DNA from: Bacteroidales bacterium | GTDB lineage: Bacteria; Bacteroidota; Bacteroidia; Bacteroidales; Paludibacteraceae | Reading direction: 5' to 3' | Assembly (NCBI GenBank): GCA_015654525.1 | Contig: JAATGT010000311.1 | Span: forward strand, 1-37,244 | Length of the DNA: 37,244 nt | Shown here: positions 1-7,801 of the stretch, piece by piece | Numbering within the stretch: the stretch's first letter is position 1 | Layout of the letters: every line of letters starts with the position of its first letter | Position numbers and translations under genes: made by a program | The notes under the pieces: generated by a model | Told to the model about the DNA's origin: nothing | The model's database searches: none | The model's input: only the letters and a program-made list of their open reading frames with translations

Positions 1-254
1 AAGCTGTGATTGCATATCCTACGCAGGTAGCTATAGATCAACTCTGTGTGGTAAAAGTGACAGGCATAGTTGATCGTGATTTGCAGGGAGCCATTTTATC
101 GGTATACAGCACACAGGGAGTCTGTGTTTATTATTCAACGAAAGTATTGCGAACTAATTCAATTGCTCTGTCTCCGGTTCAGGGTGTGTACTTGGGGCGT
201 GTAATTACGAGCAAGGGCAAAAAAATTCAATTTAAAGTGATTGTAATGAGGTAG
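1..254 (+). CDS. C-terminal end of a protein, possible type IX secretion sorting domain (partial)
   Basis: The reading frame is open from the window edge (frame starting at base 3) to the TAG at 252-254, so the 5' part lies outside. The about 83 visible residues look like a Por/T9SS type A sorting domain: an opening YPTQ segment resembling the usual YPNP, a strand of the ILSVYSTQG type, then a GVYLGRVITSKGKKIQFKVIV ending in which the GVY-hydrophobic-K pattern is typical of the domain. Known proteins with this tail are exported across the outer membrane and anchored or released. The assignment rests on pattern only. The passenger cannot be seen, so its function is unknown. An internal GTG at 6 is almost certainly not the true start. 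A strong terminator follows 52 bases after the stop. Confidence 0.5.
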   Translation, partial: AVIAYPTQVAIDQLCVVKVTGIVDRDLQGAILSVYSTQGVCVYYSTKVLRTNSIALSPVQGVYLGRVITSKGKKIQFKVIVMR

Positions 255-564
255 AGAATCCATCAGATAATAATATATTAACTAAAGGTATTCCATTATC
301 TAAGGAAGACCCACTTAAATATCGAGATTAAGTGGGTCTTTTTTAGTTATATAAAAAAAATATAAGAAGAGCTGTTCAAAAAATAAAAACTTTATTATAT
401 ATTTGCTCCATATATGAAAGCATATCTTGGTTTCGGCAAGATTAGTAAGTTATCATATATTTTTTTACCCATATCGAAGAATTGGAAAGAATACAAATGT
501 AGATCGTATGCATATTTAGCTCGATTCAAATGAGTATCTAGTATTAAATCTTAATCACAGTGGA
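255..564. other. Intergenic region and leader of the respiratory operon
   Basis: Apart from the terminator at 306-344 this stretch is AT-rich and non-coding. It holds a Bacteroidota-type -7 element TATATTTG at 398-405, without a good -33 box at the usual distance, and a small hairpin in the presumed leader (ATCTTG at 424-429 pairing with CAAGAT at 437-442). The promoter of the downstream respiratory genes is therefore probably here, with a leader of roughly 150 bases. No riboswitch was recognised. Confidence 0.4.
306..344 (+). terminator. Rho-independent terminator
   Basis: A perfect 13-bp stem (AAGACCCACTTAA at 306-318 with its complement at 328-340) encloses a 9-nt loop and runs into TTTT. 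It closes the partial gene at the window edge and separates it from the respiratory locus. Confidence 0.9.
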
Positions 565-1530
565 ATGAGTGAAAAGGAAAAAAAACCCAGAAAAAAATCA
601 AGAAGGGAGTTTTTACAGGATTTAGGGATTGTTGGCGTTGGCACTTTAATTGGTGGTTCTGCAATCTTTGCAGGCATAAATTATGATAAGAGAAAGAAGC
701 AAGCCGAAAGAGTTAAGGTCCTTACGGCAGAAAATGAACTTCTCGAAATAGAAAAAAGCGATACTACTAAAGTCATAAAATCGAAGCTGGAGAATCTTAC
801 CTATCTTCAGAAAGAGGGCCGGGATGGAATAGCGGGGCGTCGTTTTGTGATGGTTATAGATTTGTCCAAGTGCAGGAATGCCCGTAAATGCATGGCTGCC
901 TGTAATAATGCCCATCATCTTCGCCCGGAACAGCATCATATTAATGTATTGAAAATGCAGGAATCTCATGATACACCTGCTTATTATATGCCCAAGCCTT
1001 GTCAGCATTGCGACAATCCTCCTTGCGTTGCCGTTTGTCCTGTGGACGCTACTTTCAAACGCCAGGATGGAATTGTACTTATTGATAACGAAAGATGTAT
1101 CGGTTGCCGCTTTTGTATTGCTGCTTGCCCGTATAGTGCCCGTATTTTCAACTGGGCTGAACCAATAAAATCAGTAGAAGATGAGGATTTGACCTATAAT
1201 GTTGAATTGAATGTTCCTCAGCGTAAAGGAACCGTTAGCAAATGCCTGTTTAGTGCCGACAGGGTACGCGAGGGTAAATTGCCTTATTGTGTTTCAGCTT
1301 GTCCTAACGGTGTTTATTATTTTGGTGATGAAAATGAAGATACAGTAACTAACGGAACAACAAAAGAAACTGTCCGTTTTAAAAAGCTGCTTGAGGATAA
1401 TGGTGGTTATACATTGATGCCAGAGCTTGGCACACACCCGCGGGTTTATTATCTACCTCCGAAAGGTAAAGACTATCCGTTTCAGGATAAGGATAAACCG
1501 GAAGCTGCAGAGCATTTGGGAAACAGTTAA
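565..1530 (+). CDS. Tat-exported NrfC/PsrB-like 4Fe-4S protein, electron-transfer subunit of a quinol-oxidising complex
   Basis: A 321-aa protein. A twin-arginine signal (S12-R-R-E-F-L) and a hydrophobic stretch at about 20-38 indicate folded export or an N-terminal anchor, followed by a short charged helix. Four cysteine motifs of the NrfC/DmsB/PsrB family are visible. Motifs 2 (C146, C149, C154, C158) and 3 (C178, C181, C184, C188) are complete. Motif 1 has C103, C109 and C113 with Ala106 in place of the second Cys. Motif 4 has C227, C242 and C246 with Ser230 in place of the second Cys. The two clusters shared by motifs 1 and 4 should therefore lack a ligand and be 3Fe-4S or absent. Family members pass electrons between an NrfD-type membrane quinol subunit and a partner. 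The next gene is NrfD-like and the third a cytochrome c, so quinol-to-cytochrome transfer is the likely role. No molybdopterin subunit is present. Confidence 0.85.
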   Translation: MSEKEKKPRKKSRREFLQDLGIVGVGTLIGGSAIFAGINYDKRKKQAERVKVLTAENELLEIEKSDTTKVIKSKLENLTYLQKEGRDGIAGRRFVMVIDLSKCRNARKCMAACNNAHHLRPEQHHINVLKMQESHDTPAYYMPKPCQHCDNPPCVAVCPVDATFKRQDGIVLIDNERCIGCRFCIAACPYSARIFNWAEPIKSVEDEDLTYNVELNVPQRKGTVSKCLFSADRVREGKLPYCVSACPNGVYYFGDENEDTVTNGTTKETVRFKKLLEDNGGYTLMPELGTHPRVYYLPPKGKDYPFQDKDKPEAAEHLGNS

Positions 1531-1587
1531 TACCGATGGTTAAATTCAAACTTCTTCAAATTTGTAACTAAATACTTGTATCTATTT

Positions 1588-2904
1588 ATGTCAGATCAAT
1601 TAAAAACAGAAAAGATTACCACCGACTTGCTTCGGTCAATCAGGCTGAATAAAAGTTTCCTGATTTGGATGGGTTTTTTAGGACTTGCATTCCTGATATG
1701 TTTTGGTGCCTACGGTTTGCAGTTAAAAAACGGAATGGTTGTGACAGGTCTTGGCGATTATGTTTCTTGGGGAATGTATATTTCCAATTTCGTTTTTTTT
1801 GTAGCTACGAGTTTAATCGGAATGCTAATCAGTGCGGCACTTGGGCTCTCAGGGCAGAAATGGGCAGCACCATTGGCCAGAATTGCGGAAATCATAGCTC
1901 TGGCTTTTGCTGCTGTTGCTGGTTTGGTAATCGTGATGGACATGGGACGTCCCGAACGGCTTCTGAATGTAATTATTCATGGACGCATTCAGTCCCCTAT
2001 TGTATGGGATATGACAGTAGTGACAGTATATGTGCTGATTAGTACTTTGTTTCTGTATATTCCACTTATCCCCGATCTGAAAATTTGTTACGACAGACTG
2101 GATAAACTTCCTCCCTTTGCCCGTAATATTTATAAACTTCTATCACTCAACTGGACCGGATCACCCGCTCAGAAAAAACTAATTAAACAGTCAACCCGCG
2201 TTATTGCCATATTTATTATTCCGGTGGCACTGGCTATTCACACAGTTACTTCCTGGTTATTTGCCAATACGTCCAGAGTTGGTTGGGATTCTACGATATT
2301 TGGACCTTACTTTGTTACCGGTGCTTTTGTGGCTGGTAGTGCTGCTGTTATTATTGCCATGTACTTTTATCGCAAAAATTATGGTTTGAAGGATTATATT
2401 ACCGATTATCATTTTGATAAAATGGGACAATTATTGGTATTAGTATCCTTGATTTATTTATACTTTACATTGAATGAATACATGGTCCCAGCGTACAAAA
2501 TGAAAACGTCTGAGGCACTGCATTTATCTGCGTTATTCACGGGCATTCATGCGGGCTTATTTTGGTCGGTTCAGCTTTTTGGATTGGTTTTGCCGATTAT
2601 CTTGCTGCTATTTAAAAAGATGAGAAAGCCTTTACCTATGCTTTTTATAGCCTTAGCTGTACTTATTGGTGCATGGTTTAAACGATACATTATTGTTGTC
2701 CCAACTCAGGAACATCCTTATTTACCGATTCAGAACGTCCCTCTGAGTTTTAAAATTTATACCCCCACACTGGTTGAAACGCTGATTACTATTGCTCCAT
2801 TTATATTGGTTCTGATTATTATCACTGTCTTGTCGAAAGTGATTCCAATAATTTCGGTTCATGAAACCATAGAGCAACTGGAAGAAAACAATCAAAAAGA
2901 CTGA
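1588..2904 (+). CDS. nrfD: NrfD/PsrC/ActC-family integral membrane quinol-interacting subunit
   Basis: From the ATG at 1588 the product has 438 aa. An upstream in-frame TTG at 1576 is less likely as the start. I count about ten hydrophobic segments, which fits the longer HybB/ActC group rather than the eight-helix NrfD of about 320 aa. The family motif GRPERLLNV after the third helix and the DYVSWGMYISNFVFF segment in helix 2 are characteristic. In this family the helices carry a quinone site on the outer face of the membrane and pass electrons to the Fe-S partner, here encoded 57 bases upstream. The cytochrome c gene starts 2 bases after this stop, so the three genes are presumably translated together as one complex. 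The gene symbol reflects the family only. Confidence 0.85.
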   Translation: MSDQLKTEKITTDLLRSIRLNKSFLIWMGFLGLAFLICFGAYGLQLKNGMVVTGLGDYVSWGMYISNFVFFVATSLIGMLISAALGLSGQKWAAPLARIAEIIALAFAAVAGLVIVMDMGRPERLLNVIIHGRIQSPIVWDMTVVTVYVLISTLFLYIPLIPDLKICYDRLDKLPPFARNIYKLLSLNWTGSPAQKKLIKQSTRVIAIFIIPVALAIHTVTSWLFANTSRVGWDSTIFGPYFVTGAFVAGSAAVIIAMYFYRKNYGLKDYITDYHFDKMGQLLVLVSLIYLYFTLNEYMVPAYKMKTSEALHLSALFTGIHAGLFWSVQLFGLVLPIILLLFKKMRKPLPMLFIALAVLIGAWFKRYIIVVPTQEHPYLPIQNVPLSFKIYTPTLVETLITIAPFILVLIIITVLSKVIPIISVHETIEQLEENNQKD

Positions 2905-2906
2905 TT

Positions 2907-3815
2907 ATGCTGAAACGAATTATTGATTTGAGAGTTGCCTTGACTTTAGCAGTCACCATACTATATTGTGCAAATGATTTTGCTGCAAACAATTGGAATG
3001 TACCTGTCGATAAGAAAACGAAAAATAGTTATATCAAGTTTGATGCTGCATCGGCTAGTCAGGGAGAGGCAATCTATAATAAAAATTGTGCATCCTGTCA
3101 TGGTAACCCGGGTAAAGGAAATAGTTTGAAATCTTTAAGTCCTGTTCCGCCGGATTTATCTTCGGCCAAAACTCAGGAATTGACAGACGGTGAATTGTTT
3201 TATATACTATCTACAGGCAGGATGATCATGCCTTCGTTTAAAAATGTTTTATCAGAAGATGAACGGTGGAGGGTGATCTCATTTATACGAAGTTCCAACA
3301 AGAGTTATGTTCAGACTCTTTCTAAATTTGACCCGAACAAAAGTAAGTTAGTAAAGATCAATCTTAATTTTGATCCGGCAACACATAATATTCGTATTCT
3401 GGCTATTGCAAACGAGAAATCAGGGGTCGTAGCTTTGAAAGATGCTGAAGTAGCCTTGTTTGCTATCCGTTATTTTGGCCGGTTGCAAATAGGTAAATCA
3501 ACTAAGACAGATAAAGATGGCATGGCAAATTTCAAATTTTCCAAAGACTTACCTGGTGATAAGGCCGGGATTGTAGAATTAGTCGCGAAGGTCAATGATG
3601 AAAATTACGGTGAAATAGAGTCAGTCACTAAAATGAAAGTGGGTATTCCAACAGACAAACCAGCTTTGAATAAAGACAGAGCTATCTGGAATGTTTTAGC
3701 TAAAGCTCCCATTTGGATAATTGTTTTATACAGCTTTGGGGTTTTGGTGTTTGTATTGGTTCTACTATATCTCTTAAACAATTTGAGAAAACTAAAGAAA
3801 ACAGGTGATAACTAA
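2907..3815 (+). CDS. Membrane-anchored monoheme cytochrome c
   Basis: A 302-aa protein with an N-terminal hydrophobic segment (about 8-27), a class I cytochrome c domain (heme motif C61-A-S-C64-H65, probable axial Met108 in MIMPSF), a middle region of about 130 residues resembling an immunoglobulin-like or transthyretin-like beta domain (KTDKDGMANFKF), and a C-terminal membrane helix (about 266-289) followed by a basic tail. The ATG lies 2 bases after the NrfD-like stop. Position and architecture suggest it is the electron exit of the Fe-S/NrfD module, handing electrons to the cytochrome c domain of oxidase subunit II encoded downstream. The beta domain between heme and anchor is unusual for a small shuttle cytochrome and may be a docking arm. 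Heme binding is sure from the motif; the partner assignment is inference. Confidence 0.85.
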   Translation: MLKRIIDLRVALTLAVTILYCANDFAANNWNVPVDKKTKNSYIKFDAASASQGEAIYNKNCASCHGNPGKGNSLKSLSPVPPDLSSAKTQELTDGELFYILSTGRMIMPSFKNVLSEDERWRVISFIRSSNKSYVQTLSKFDPNKSKLVKINLNFDPATHNIRILAIANEKSGVVALKDAEVALFAIRYFGRLQIGKSTKTDKDGMANFKFSKDLPGDKAGIVELVAKVNDENYGEIESVTKMKVGIPTDKPALNKDRAIWNVLAKAPIWIIVLYSFGVLVFVLVLLYLLNNLRKLKKTGDN

Positions 3816-3827
3816 AAAATTAAAATC

Positions 3828-4220
3828 ATGAAAAAACTTGCAGTTCTTGGACGAATTTTATTCGCTTTACCTTTTGGAATAATGGGTTTAAATCATTTTC
3901 TTATGACTAATGTTTTTATAGGCATGATGTCTTCATTTATTCCCGGTGGGGCTTTCACTGTTTTATTAACAGGTGCTTTACTTATTGTAGGATGTATTAG
4001 CATTATACTAAATAAAAATATGAAGATAGCCTGCTTTGGGCTTGCGGCTTTATTGTGTATTTTCATTATCACTATTCATATTCCCGGTTTATGTACCCCA
4101 AATTGGCAAATAGCCTTGGTGGAGCTTCTTAAAGATACGGGATTAATGGGCGGTGCTATTATGATTGCCATTTCTTCAACTTTGCTAAAGGAAGAACCAA
4201 CGAAAAACGAATCAAAATGA
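3828..4220 (+). CDS. DoxX/MauE-like four-helix membrane protein
   Basis: A 130-aa protein with four hydrophobic segments (about 5-25, 42-60, 66-86, 101-120) and the start pattern of the DoxX family (GRILFALPFGIMGLNHF). DoxX-like proteins occur near terminal oxidases, thiosulfate:quinone oxidoreductases and redox-stress genes, but many have no assigned reaction. It lies 12 bases after the cytochrome gene and its stop overlaps the start of the SCO gene by 4 bases, so it belongs to the oxidase operon. A role in oxidase assembly or quinone chemistry is possible; none is shown by the sequence. The last 15 residues are hydrophilic. Confidence 0.6.
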   Translation: MKKLAVLGRILFALPFGIMGLNHFLMTNVFIGMMSSFIPGGAFTVLLTGALLIVGCISIILNKNMKIACFGLAALLCIFIITIHIPGLCTPNWQIALVELLKDTGLMGGAIMIAISSTLLKEEPTKNESK

Positions 4221-4987
4221 AAAAGAAGATTATTGTTGTATTAAGCATTGCCTTGACTTTTACAGGATTTGTATCTGCCCAGGTAGATCAGTCGCCTGAA
4301 GTTGGAGTTATAGAACACCTTGGTAAAACCATTCCGCTGGACTTGAAGTTTGTAAATGATAAGTTTGATACTGTCACGTTAAAACAATTGATAACCAAAC
4401 CGACTATTTTATCGTTTGTTTATTTTGATTGTCCGGGACTCTGTAGTCCCCTGCTTGAAGGTGTGGGTGATGTCATTCACAAAACTGATATGAAGCTGGG
4501 TAAAGATTATCAGGTGATAACGATTAGTTTTAATTACAGAGATACGCCTCAGAAGGCGAAAGAAAAGAAAAAACGTTTCATCGATAAATATTCAAAGGGT
4601 AATGGTGATGGTTGGATTTTTCTGACTACCGACAGTGCTACTATTTTTAAAATCACAAATGCCACAGGTTTTAAAACAAAAGCAGTCGGGTTGGATTTTG
4701 TACACCCTTCGGCCATTATAGCCATTAGTCCCAAAGGACAGATAACCCGCTATTTATATGGCATTACATTTATGCCTATAGATTTTAAAATGGCAATCAT
4801 TGAAGCGAATAAAGAGCAACCGCGACCAACGATACAAAAAATACTATTGCTGTGTTATAGTTACGATCAAACAAATCAACGATTTGCATTGGATGTAACA
4901 AAAATAGCAGGAATCATCATTGTATTCTTCTTACTGGTATTTATTATCGTGTTTCTGCTCAGACCAAAAAAGAAAAATAAAAATTAG
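4217..4987 (+). CDS. sco1: SCO1/SenC-family copper chaperone for cytochrome c oxidase
   Basis: A 256-aa protein with a cleavable-looking signal (cleavage after SAQ near residue 22), a thioredoxin-like fold with the copper site C72-P-G-L-C76 and H163 in DFVHP, and an additional C-terminal membrane helix (about 229-250) ending in a basic KKKNKN tail. Cys, Cys and His are the three copper ligands of SCO proteins, which deliver copper to the CuA centre of oxidase subunit II. Its position one gene before subunit I fits. Its start overlaps the DoxX-like gene in an ATGA, and only 6 bases separate it from the subunit I gene. The C-terminal anchor, rather than an N-terminal one, is a variant seen in Bacteroidota. 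Confidence 0.88.
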   Translation: MKKKIIVVLSIALTFTGFVSAQVDQSPEVGVIEHLGKTIPLDLKFVNDKFDTVTLKQLITKPTILSFVYFDCPGLCSPLLEGVGDVIHKTDMKLGKDYQVITISFNYRDTPQKAKEKKKRFIDKYSKGNGDGWIFLTTDSATIFKITNATGFKTKAVGLDFVHPSAIIAISPKGQITRYLYGITFMPIDFKMAIIEANKEQPRPTIQKILLLCYSYDQTNQRFALDVTKIAGIIIVFFLLVFIIVFLLRPKKKNKN

Positions 4988-4993
4988 AAGTAT

Positions 4994-6604
4994 ATGATTA
5001 CTGCAACAGAAAAAACAGAATATGTAAGCTACCTCGACCATAAAGGCAAATACAAGGGGATTTTTGCGTGGATTTTTGCCACCGATCATAAACGGATTGG
5101 GTTGCTTTATATGTATGCAATCATGTCATTCTTTTTTATCGGAGCATTTTTAGGACTGCTGATGAAGATTGAGTTGATAGCACCGGGGGAGACTATTATG
5201 AAGCCGCAGACTTATAACGGTGTTTTTACCCTTCATGGCATCCTGATGATTTTCATGGTGGTAATTCCCGGCTTGTCTGCTGTGTTTGGAAATTTCTTCC
5301 TGCCCATTTTAATTGGGGCAAAGGATGTGGCTTTCCCTAAACTAAACCGCTTTTCATGGTGGATCTTCATCGCCGGAAGTATCATGGCTATTGCTTCGCA
5401 ACTGCTAAAAGACGGACCTCCCGATACGGGTTGGACATTTTATGCACCTTATAGTACAACAACGGGTACAAATGTAATCATGGCAACTGCTGCAGCTTTT
5501 GTGTTGGGTTTTTCATCCATCCTCACCGGTTTAAATTTTATAGTAACTATTCATCAGATGCGGGCACCGGGGATGAAGTTTTTTAATATGCCTTTATTTC
5601 CCTGGGCATTGTACGCAACAGCCTGGATACAATTACTTGCTACGCCTATAGTAGGTATTACACTTCTGATGTTGATAGCTTAACGCTTATTTGGGATCGG
5701 CTTTTTTGATCCTAATCTGGGGGGTGATCCACTGCTGTTTCAGCATTTATTCTGGATTTATTCGCATCCGGCTGTGTACGTTATGATTCTTCCTGCTATG
5801 GGTGTGATTACTGAAATAATCCCGACTTTTTGTCAACGGCAGATATACGGTTATAAAGCAGTGGCTATATCCAGTCTTGCTATTGCCGGAGTCGGCTTTT
5901 TGGTTTGGGGACATCACATGTATACCTCTGGAATGAGCGAACAAGCCCGGTGGTTTTTCTCACTGCTTACTTTTATAGTTGCGGTGCCTAGTGCCATCAA
6001 AGTATTTAACTGGATATCGACTATGTACAGAGGGTCGATAGATGTAAAACCTCCCTTTCTTTATGCAATTTCGTTTATCTTCCTTTTTATTATTGGCGGA
6101 ACCACGGGACTGTTGCTTGGTTCGGTAGCCACCAATGTGCAGGTGCATGATACTTCGTTTGTGGTAGCGCATTTCCATTATATCATTTTTGGAGGCATGG
6201 GCTTTGCATTCTTTGCTGCAATTCATTATTGGTTACCCAAAATGTACGGTAGAATGTATAATTTCAAGATAGCTTATATAGCATGGGGAATTAATTTTGT
6301 TGGTTTTAATTTATTGTATTTTCCACAATTTATTATTGGAGTCGAAGGTATGCCAAGAAGATATTTTGATTATCCGCCACAGTTTCAACCGATGCAAATT
6401 GTTTCTTCCATTGGAGGTTTCATCTTAATCTCAGGATTAATCCTGATGGTTTATAATTTGGTACAGGGTGTGCGAAAAGGAGCACCGGCACCGGCTAATC
6501 CGTGGCATGGCTCTACACTGGAGTGGCAAATACCATCTCCACCATCGTTGGAAAACTTTGATGAAGAGCCTGAAATAAAAAAGAATCCGTACGATTATAA
6601 GTAA
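4994..6604 (+). pseudogene. coxA: caa3-type cytochrome c oxidase subunit I, interrupted by one in-frame TAA
   Basis: The frame codes for a complete 536-codon heme-copper oxidase subunit I except for a TAA at 5681-5683 (codon 230). The reading frame resumes immediately, giving ...GITLLMLIA-stop-RLFGIGFFDPNLGGDP, where relatives usually carry Glu at the stop position (GAA to TAA is a single change). Heme and CuB ligands are present: His in FTLHGILM, H258 in YSHPAVY, the His pair in WGHHMY and the two His of VVAHFHY. The YSHPxVY motif in place of GHPEVY marks the A2-type group, which lacks the D-channel Glu and uses Tyr-Ser instead. A GTG at 5774 could restart the distal part but would give a useless fragment. 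The gene stands in the middle of an otherwise intact oxidase operon, so a sequencing error or a very recent mutation is likely. Confidence 0.88.
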
Positions 6605-6789
6605 AGAATCTCAAGGCTTAAAGGATAGTGATGTCGGTTCGACTTTAGTTTTTTTTGGTCTCGGGAATTTGAGGCTTTACCAGAACGATTTGAAAAATAG
6701 ATAGAAATAATAGCTCTCCGTTGAATTTATTTTCAGGAGACATAACTAACACGATCTCCTTTAAGGGATAGGTGTCAATTGAAAATTAT

Positions 6790-7407
6790 ATGAGTGAAAT
6801 GATAACACACGTTGAGGAGCATAGAGACGATGAAGCCTCTAAACTGGGAATGTGGCTCTTTATTTTTACAGAACTATTATTGTTCGGAGGATTATTTTTG
6901 GTATACTCTATTTTCAGAGCAGAATATCCGCTGGCTTTTCACGAAAGTAGCCTGGAACTCAGTGTTACTATTGGTGCAATTAATACCATTGTCCTTCTGT
7001 TTAGTAGTATGACCATTGCTATGGCACTGACAGCTATTCAAAAAAATGATCAAAAACGGGCTTTGATTTTTATAGGAATAACATTATTTTGTGCAGCGAT
7101 TTTTCTTGTAAACAAATATTTTGAGTGGGGTCATAAGTTTGAAATGAAGTTGTATCCGGGCTCGCCTTTGATGCCGCTTTTGGGTAGAGGATATTTGCTT
7201 TATTTCAGTCTCTACTTTTTTATGACCGGACTGCATGCCTTACATATAATTATTGGAATGACTCTTTTGGTTGTTTGTTATTTTAAGGTGAAAAGTAAGA
7301 ATATAAATAGTAAAGATTATGTACTACTCGAAAATGGCGCTCTTTATTGGCACTTAGTGGACTTAATCTGGATTTTCCTTTTCCCGCTGATGTATTTAAT
7401 TTCCTGA
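6790..7407 (+). CDS. coxC: Cytochrome c oxidase subunit III (heme-copper oxidase subunit III)
   Basis: From the ATG at 6790 the product has 205 aa; a GTG at 6772 would add six residues and sits just after AAGGGA, so it cannot be excluded. Five hydrophobic segments and the subunit III signatures are visible: LGMWLFIFTELLLFGGLFLVYSIFR at the start, MTGLHALHIIIGM in the third quarter and ALYWHLVDLIWIFLFPLMYL at the end (His and Trp of WHFVDxVW). Subunit III stabilises the oxidase core in the membrane and does not bind metals. The 185-base gap after subunit I is longer than elsewhere in the operon and holds a short AGGAGA/TCTCCT inverted repeat (about 6736-6759) of unknown meaning. Confidence 0.9.
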   Translation: MSEMITHVEEHRDDEASKLGMWLFIFTELLLFGGLFLVYSIFRAEYPLAFHESSLELSVTIGAINTIVLLFSSMTIAMALTAIQKNDQKRALIFIGITLFCAAIFLVNKYFEWGHKFEMKLYPGSPLMPLLGRGYLLYFSLYFFMTGLHALHIIIGMTLLVVCYFKVKSKNINSKDYVLLENGALYWHLVDLIWIFLFPLMYLIS

Positions 7408-7463
7408 AAGGGGATACTCTATGAAAGACAATCGAAATTAAAGTATTTTTTTATTGATTTATT

Positions 7464-7748
7464 ATGGCAAATAATACTACACATACTACCGAATACAGAG
7501 TGCTGGCAAAAATCTTGTTGGTACTTATGTTTCTTACCTTTCTGACTATTAGTATAACTTCCTTTCATTTGGGGGCATTTACAGTTACGGTAGCCTTATT
7601 GATTGCCGGGGTGAAGGGCTTTCTTGTGTTATCTTATTTTATGCATTTGAAATATGAGAGTCTGTTACTTCGCATTCTGGTGGGTATGGTTTTCGTGCTC
7701 TTTATTGTAATTGTGCTTATTACATTTATTGATTATGCATATCGATAG
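7464..7748 (+). CDS. caa3/cbb-type oxidase subunit IV (small prokaryotic COX4-like protein)
   Basis: A 94-aa protein with three hydrophobic segments and the pattern of the prokaryotic subunit IV family: a short polar start, TEYRVLAKILLVLMFLTFLTI, then ALLIAGVKGFLVLSYFMHLKYE (the K-F-MHL motif is diagnostic) and a final helix. It lies between subunits III and II, the usual place in caa3 operons. The small subunit is believed to help assembly and CuB binding; it has no catalytic residues. Confidence 0.85.
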   Translation: MANNTTHTTEYRVLAKILLVLMFLTFLTISITSFHLGAFTVTVALLIAGVKGFLVLSYFMHLKYESLLLRILVGMVFVLFIVIVLITFIDYAYR

Positions 7749-7801
7749 ATGTTTCTTTTGTATTTCATTTAAAATTGTAACTTGTAACTAATAACTAGAT
7801 T

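Noticed and set aside
646-1008. Open frame on the - strand across the Fe-S protein gene
   Set aside because: It is fully opposite a gene with diagnostic cysteine motifs and has no family pattern of its own.
5681-5683. Recoding or an altered genetic code as the cause of the stop in coxA
   Set aside because: The stop is TAA, other genes end normally with TAA and TGA, and no selenocysteine-type or read-through structure was seen. Error or mutation is simpler.
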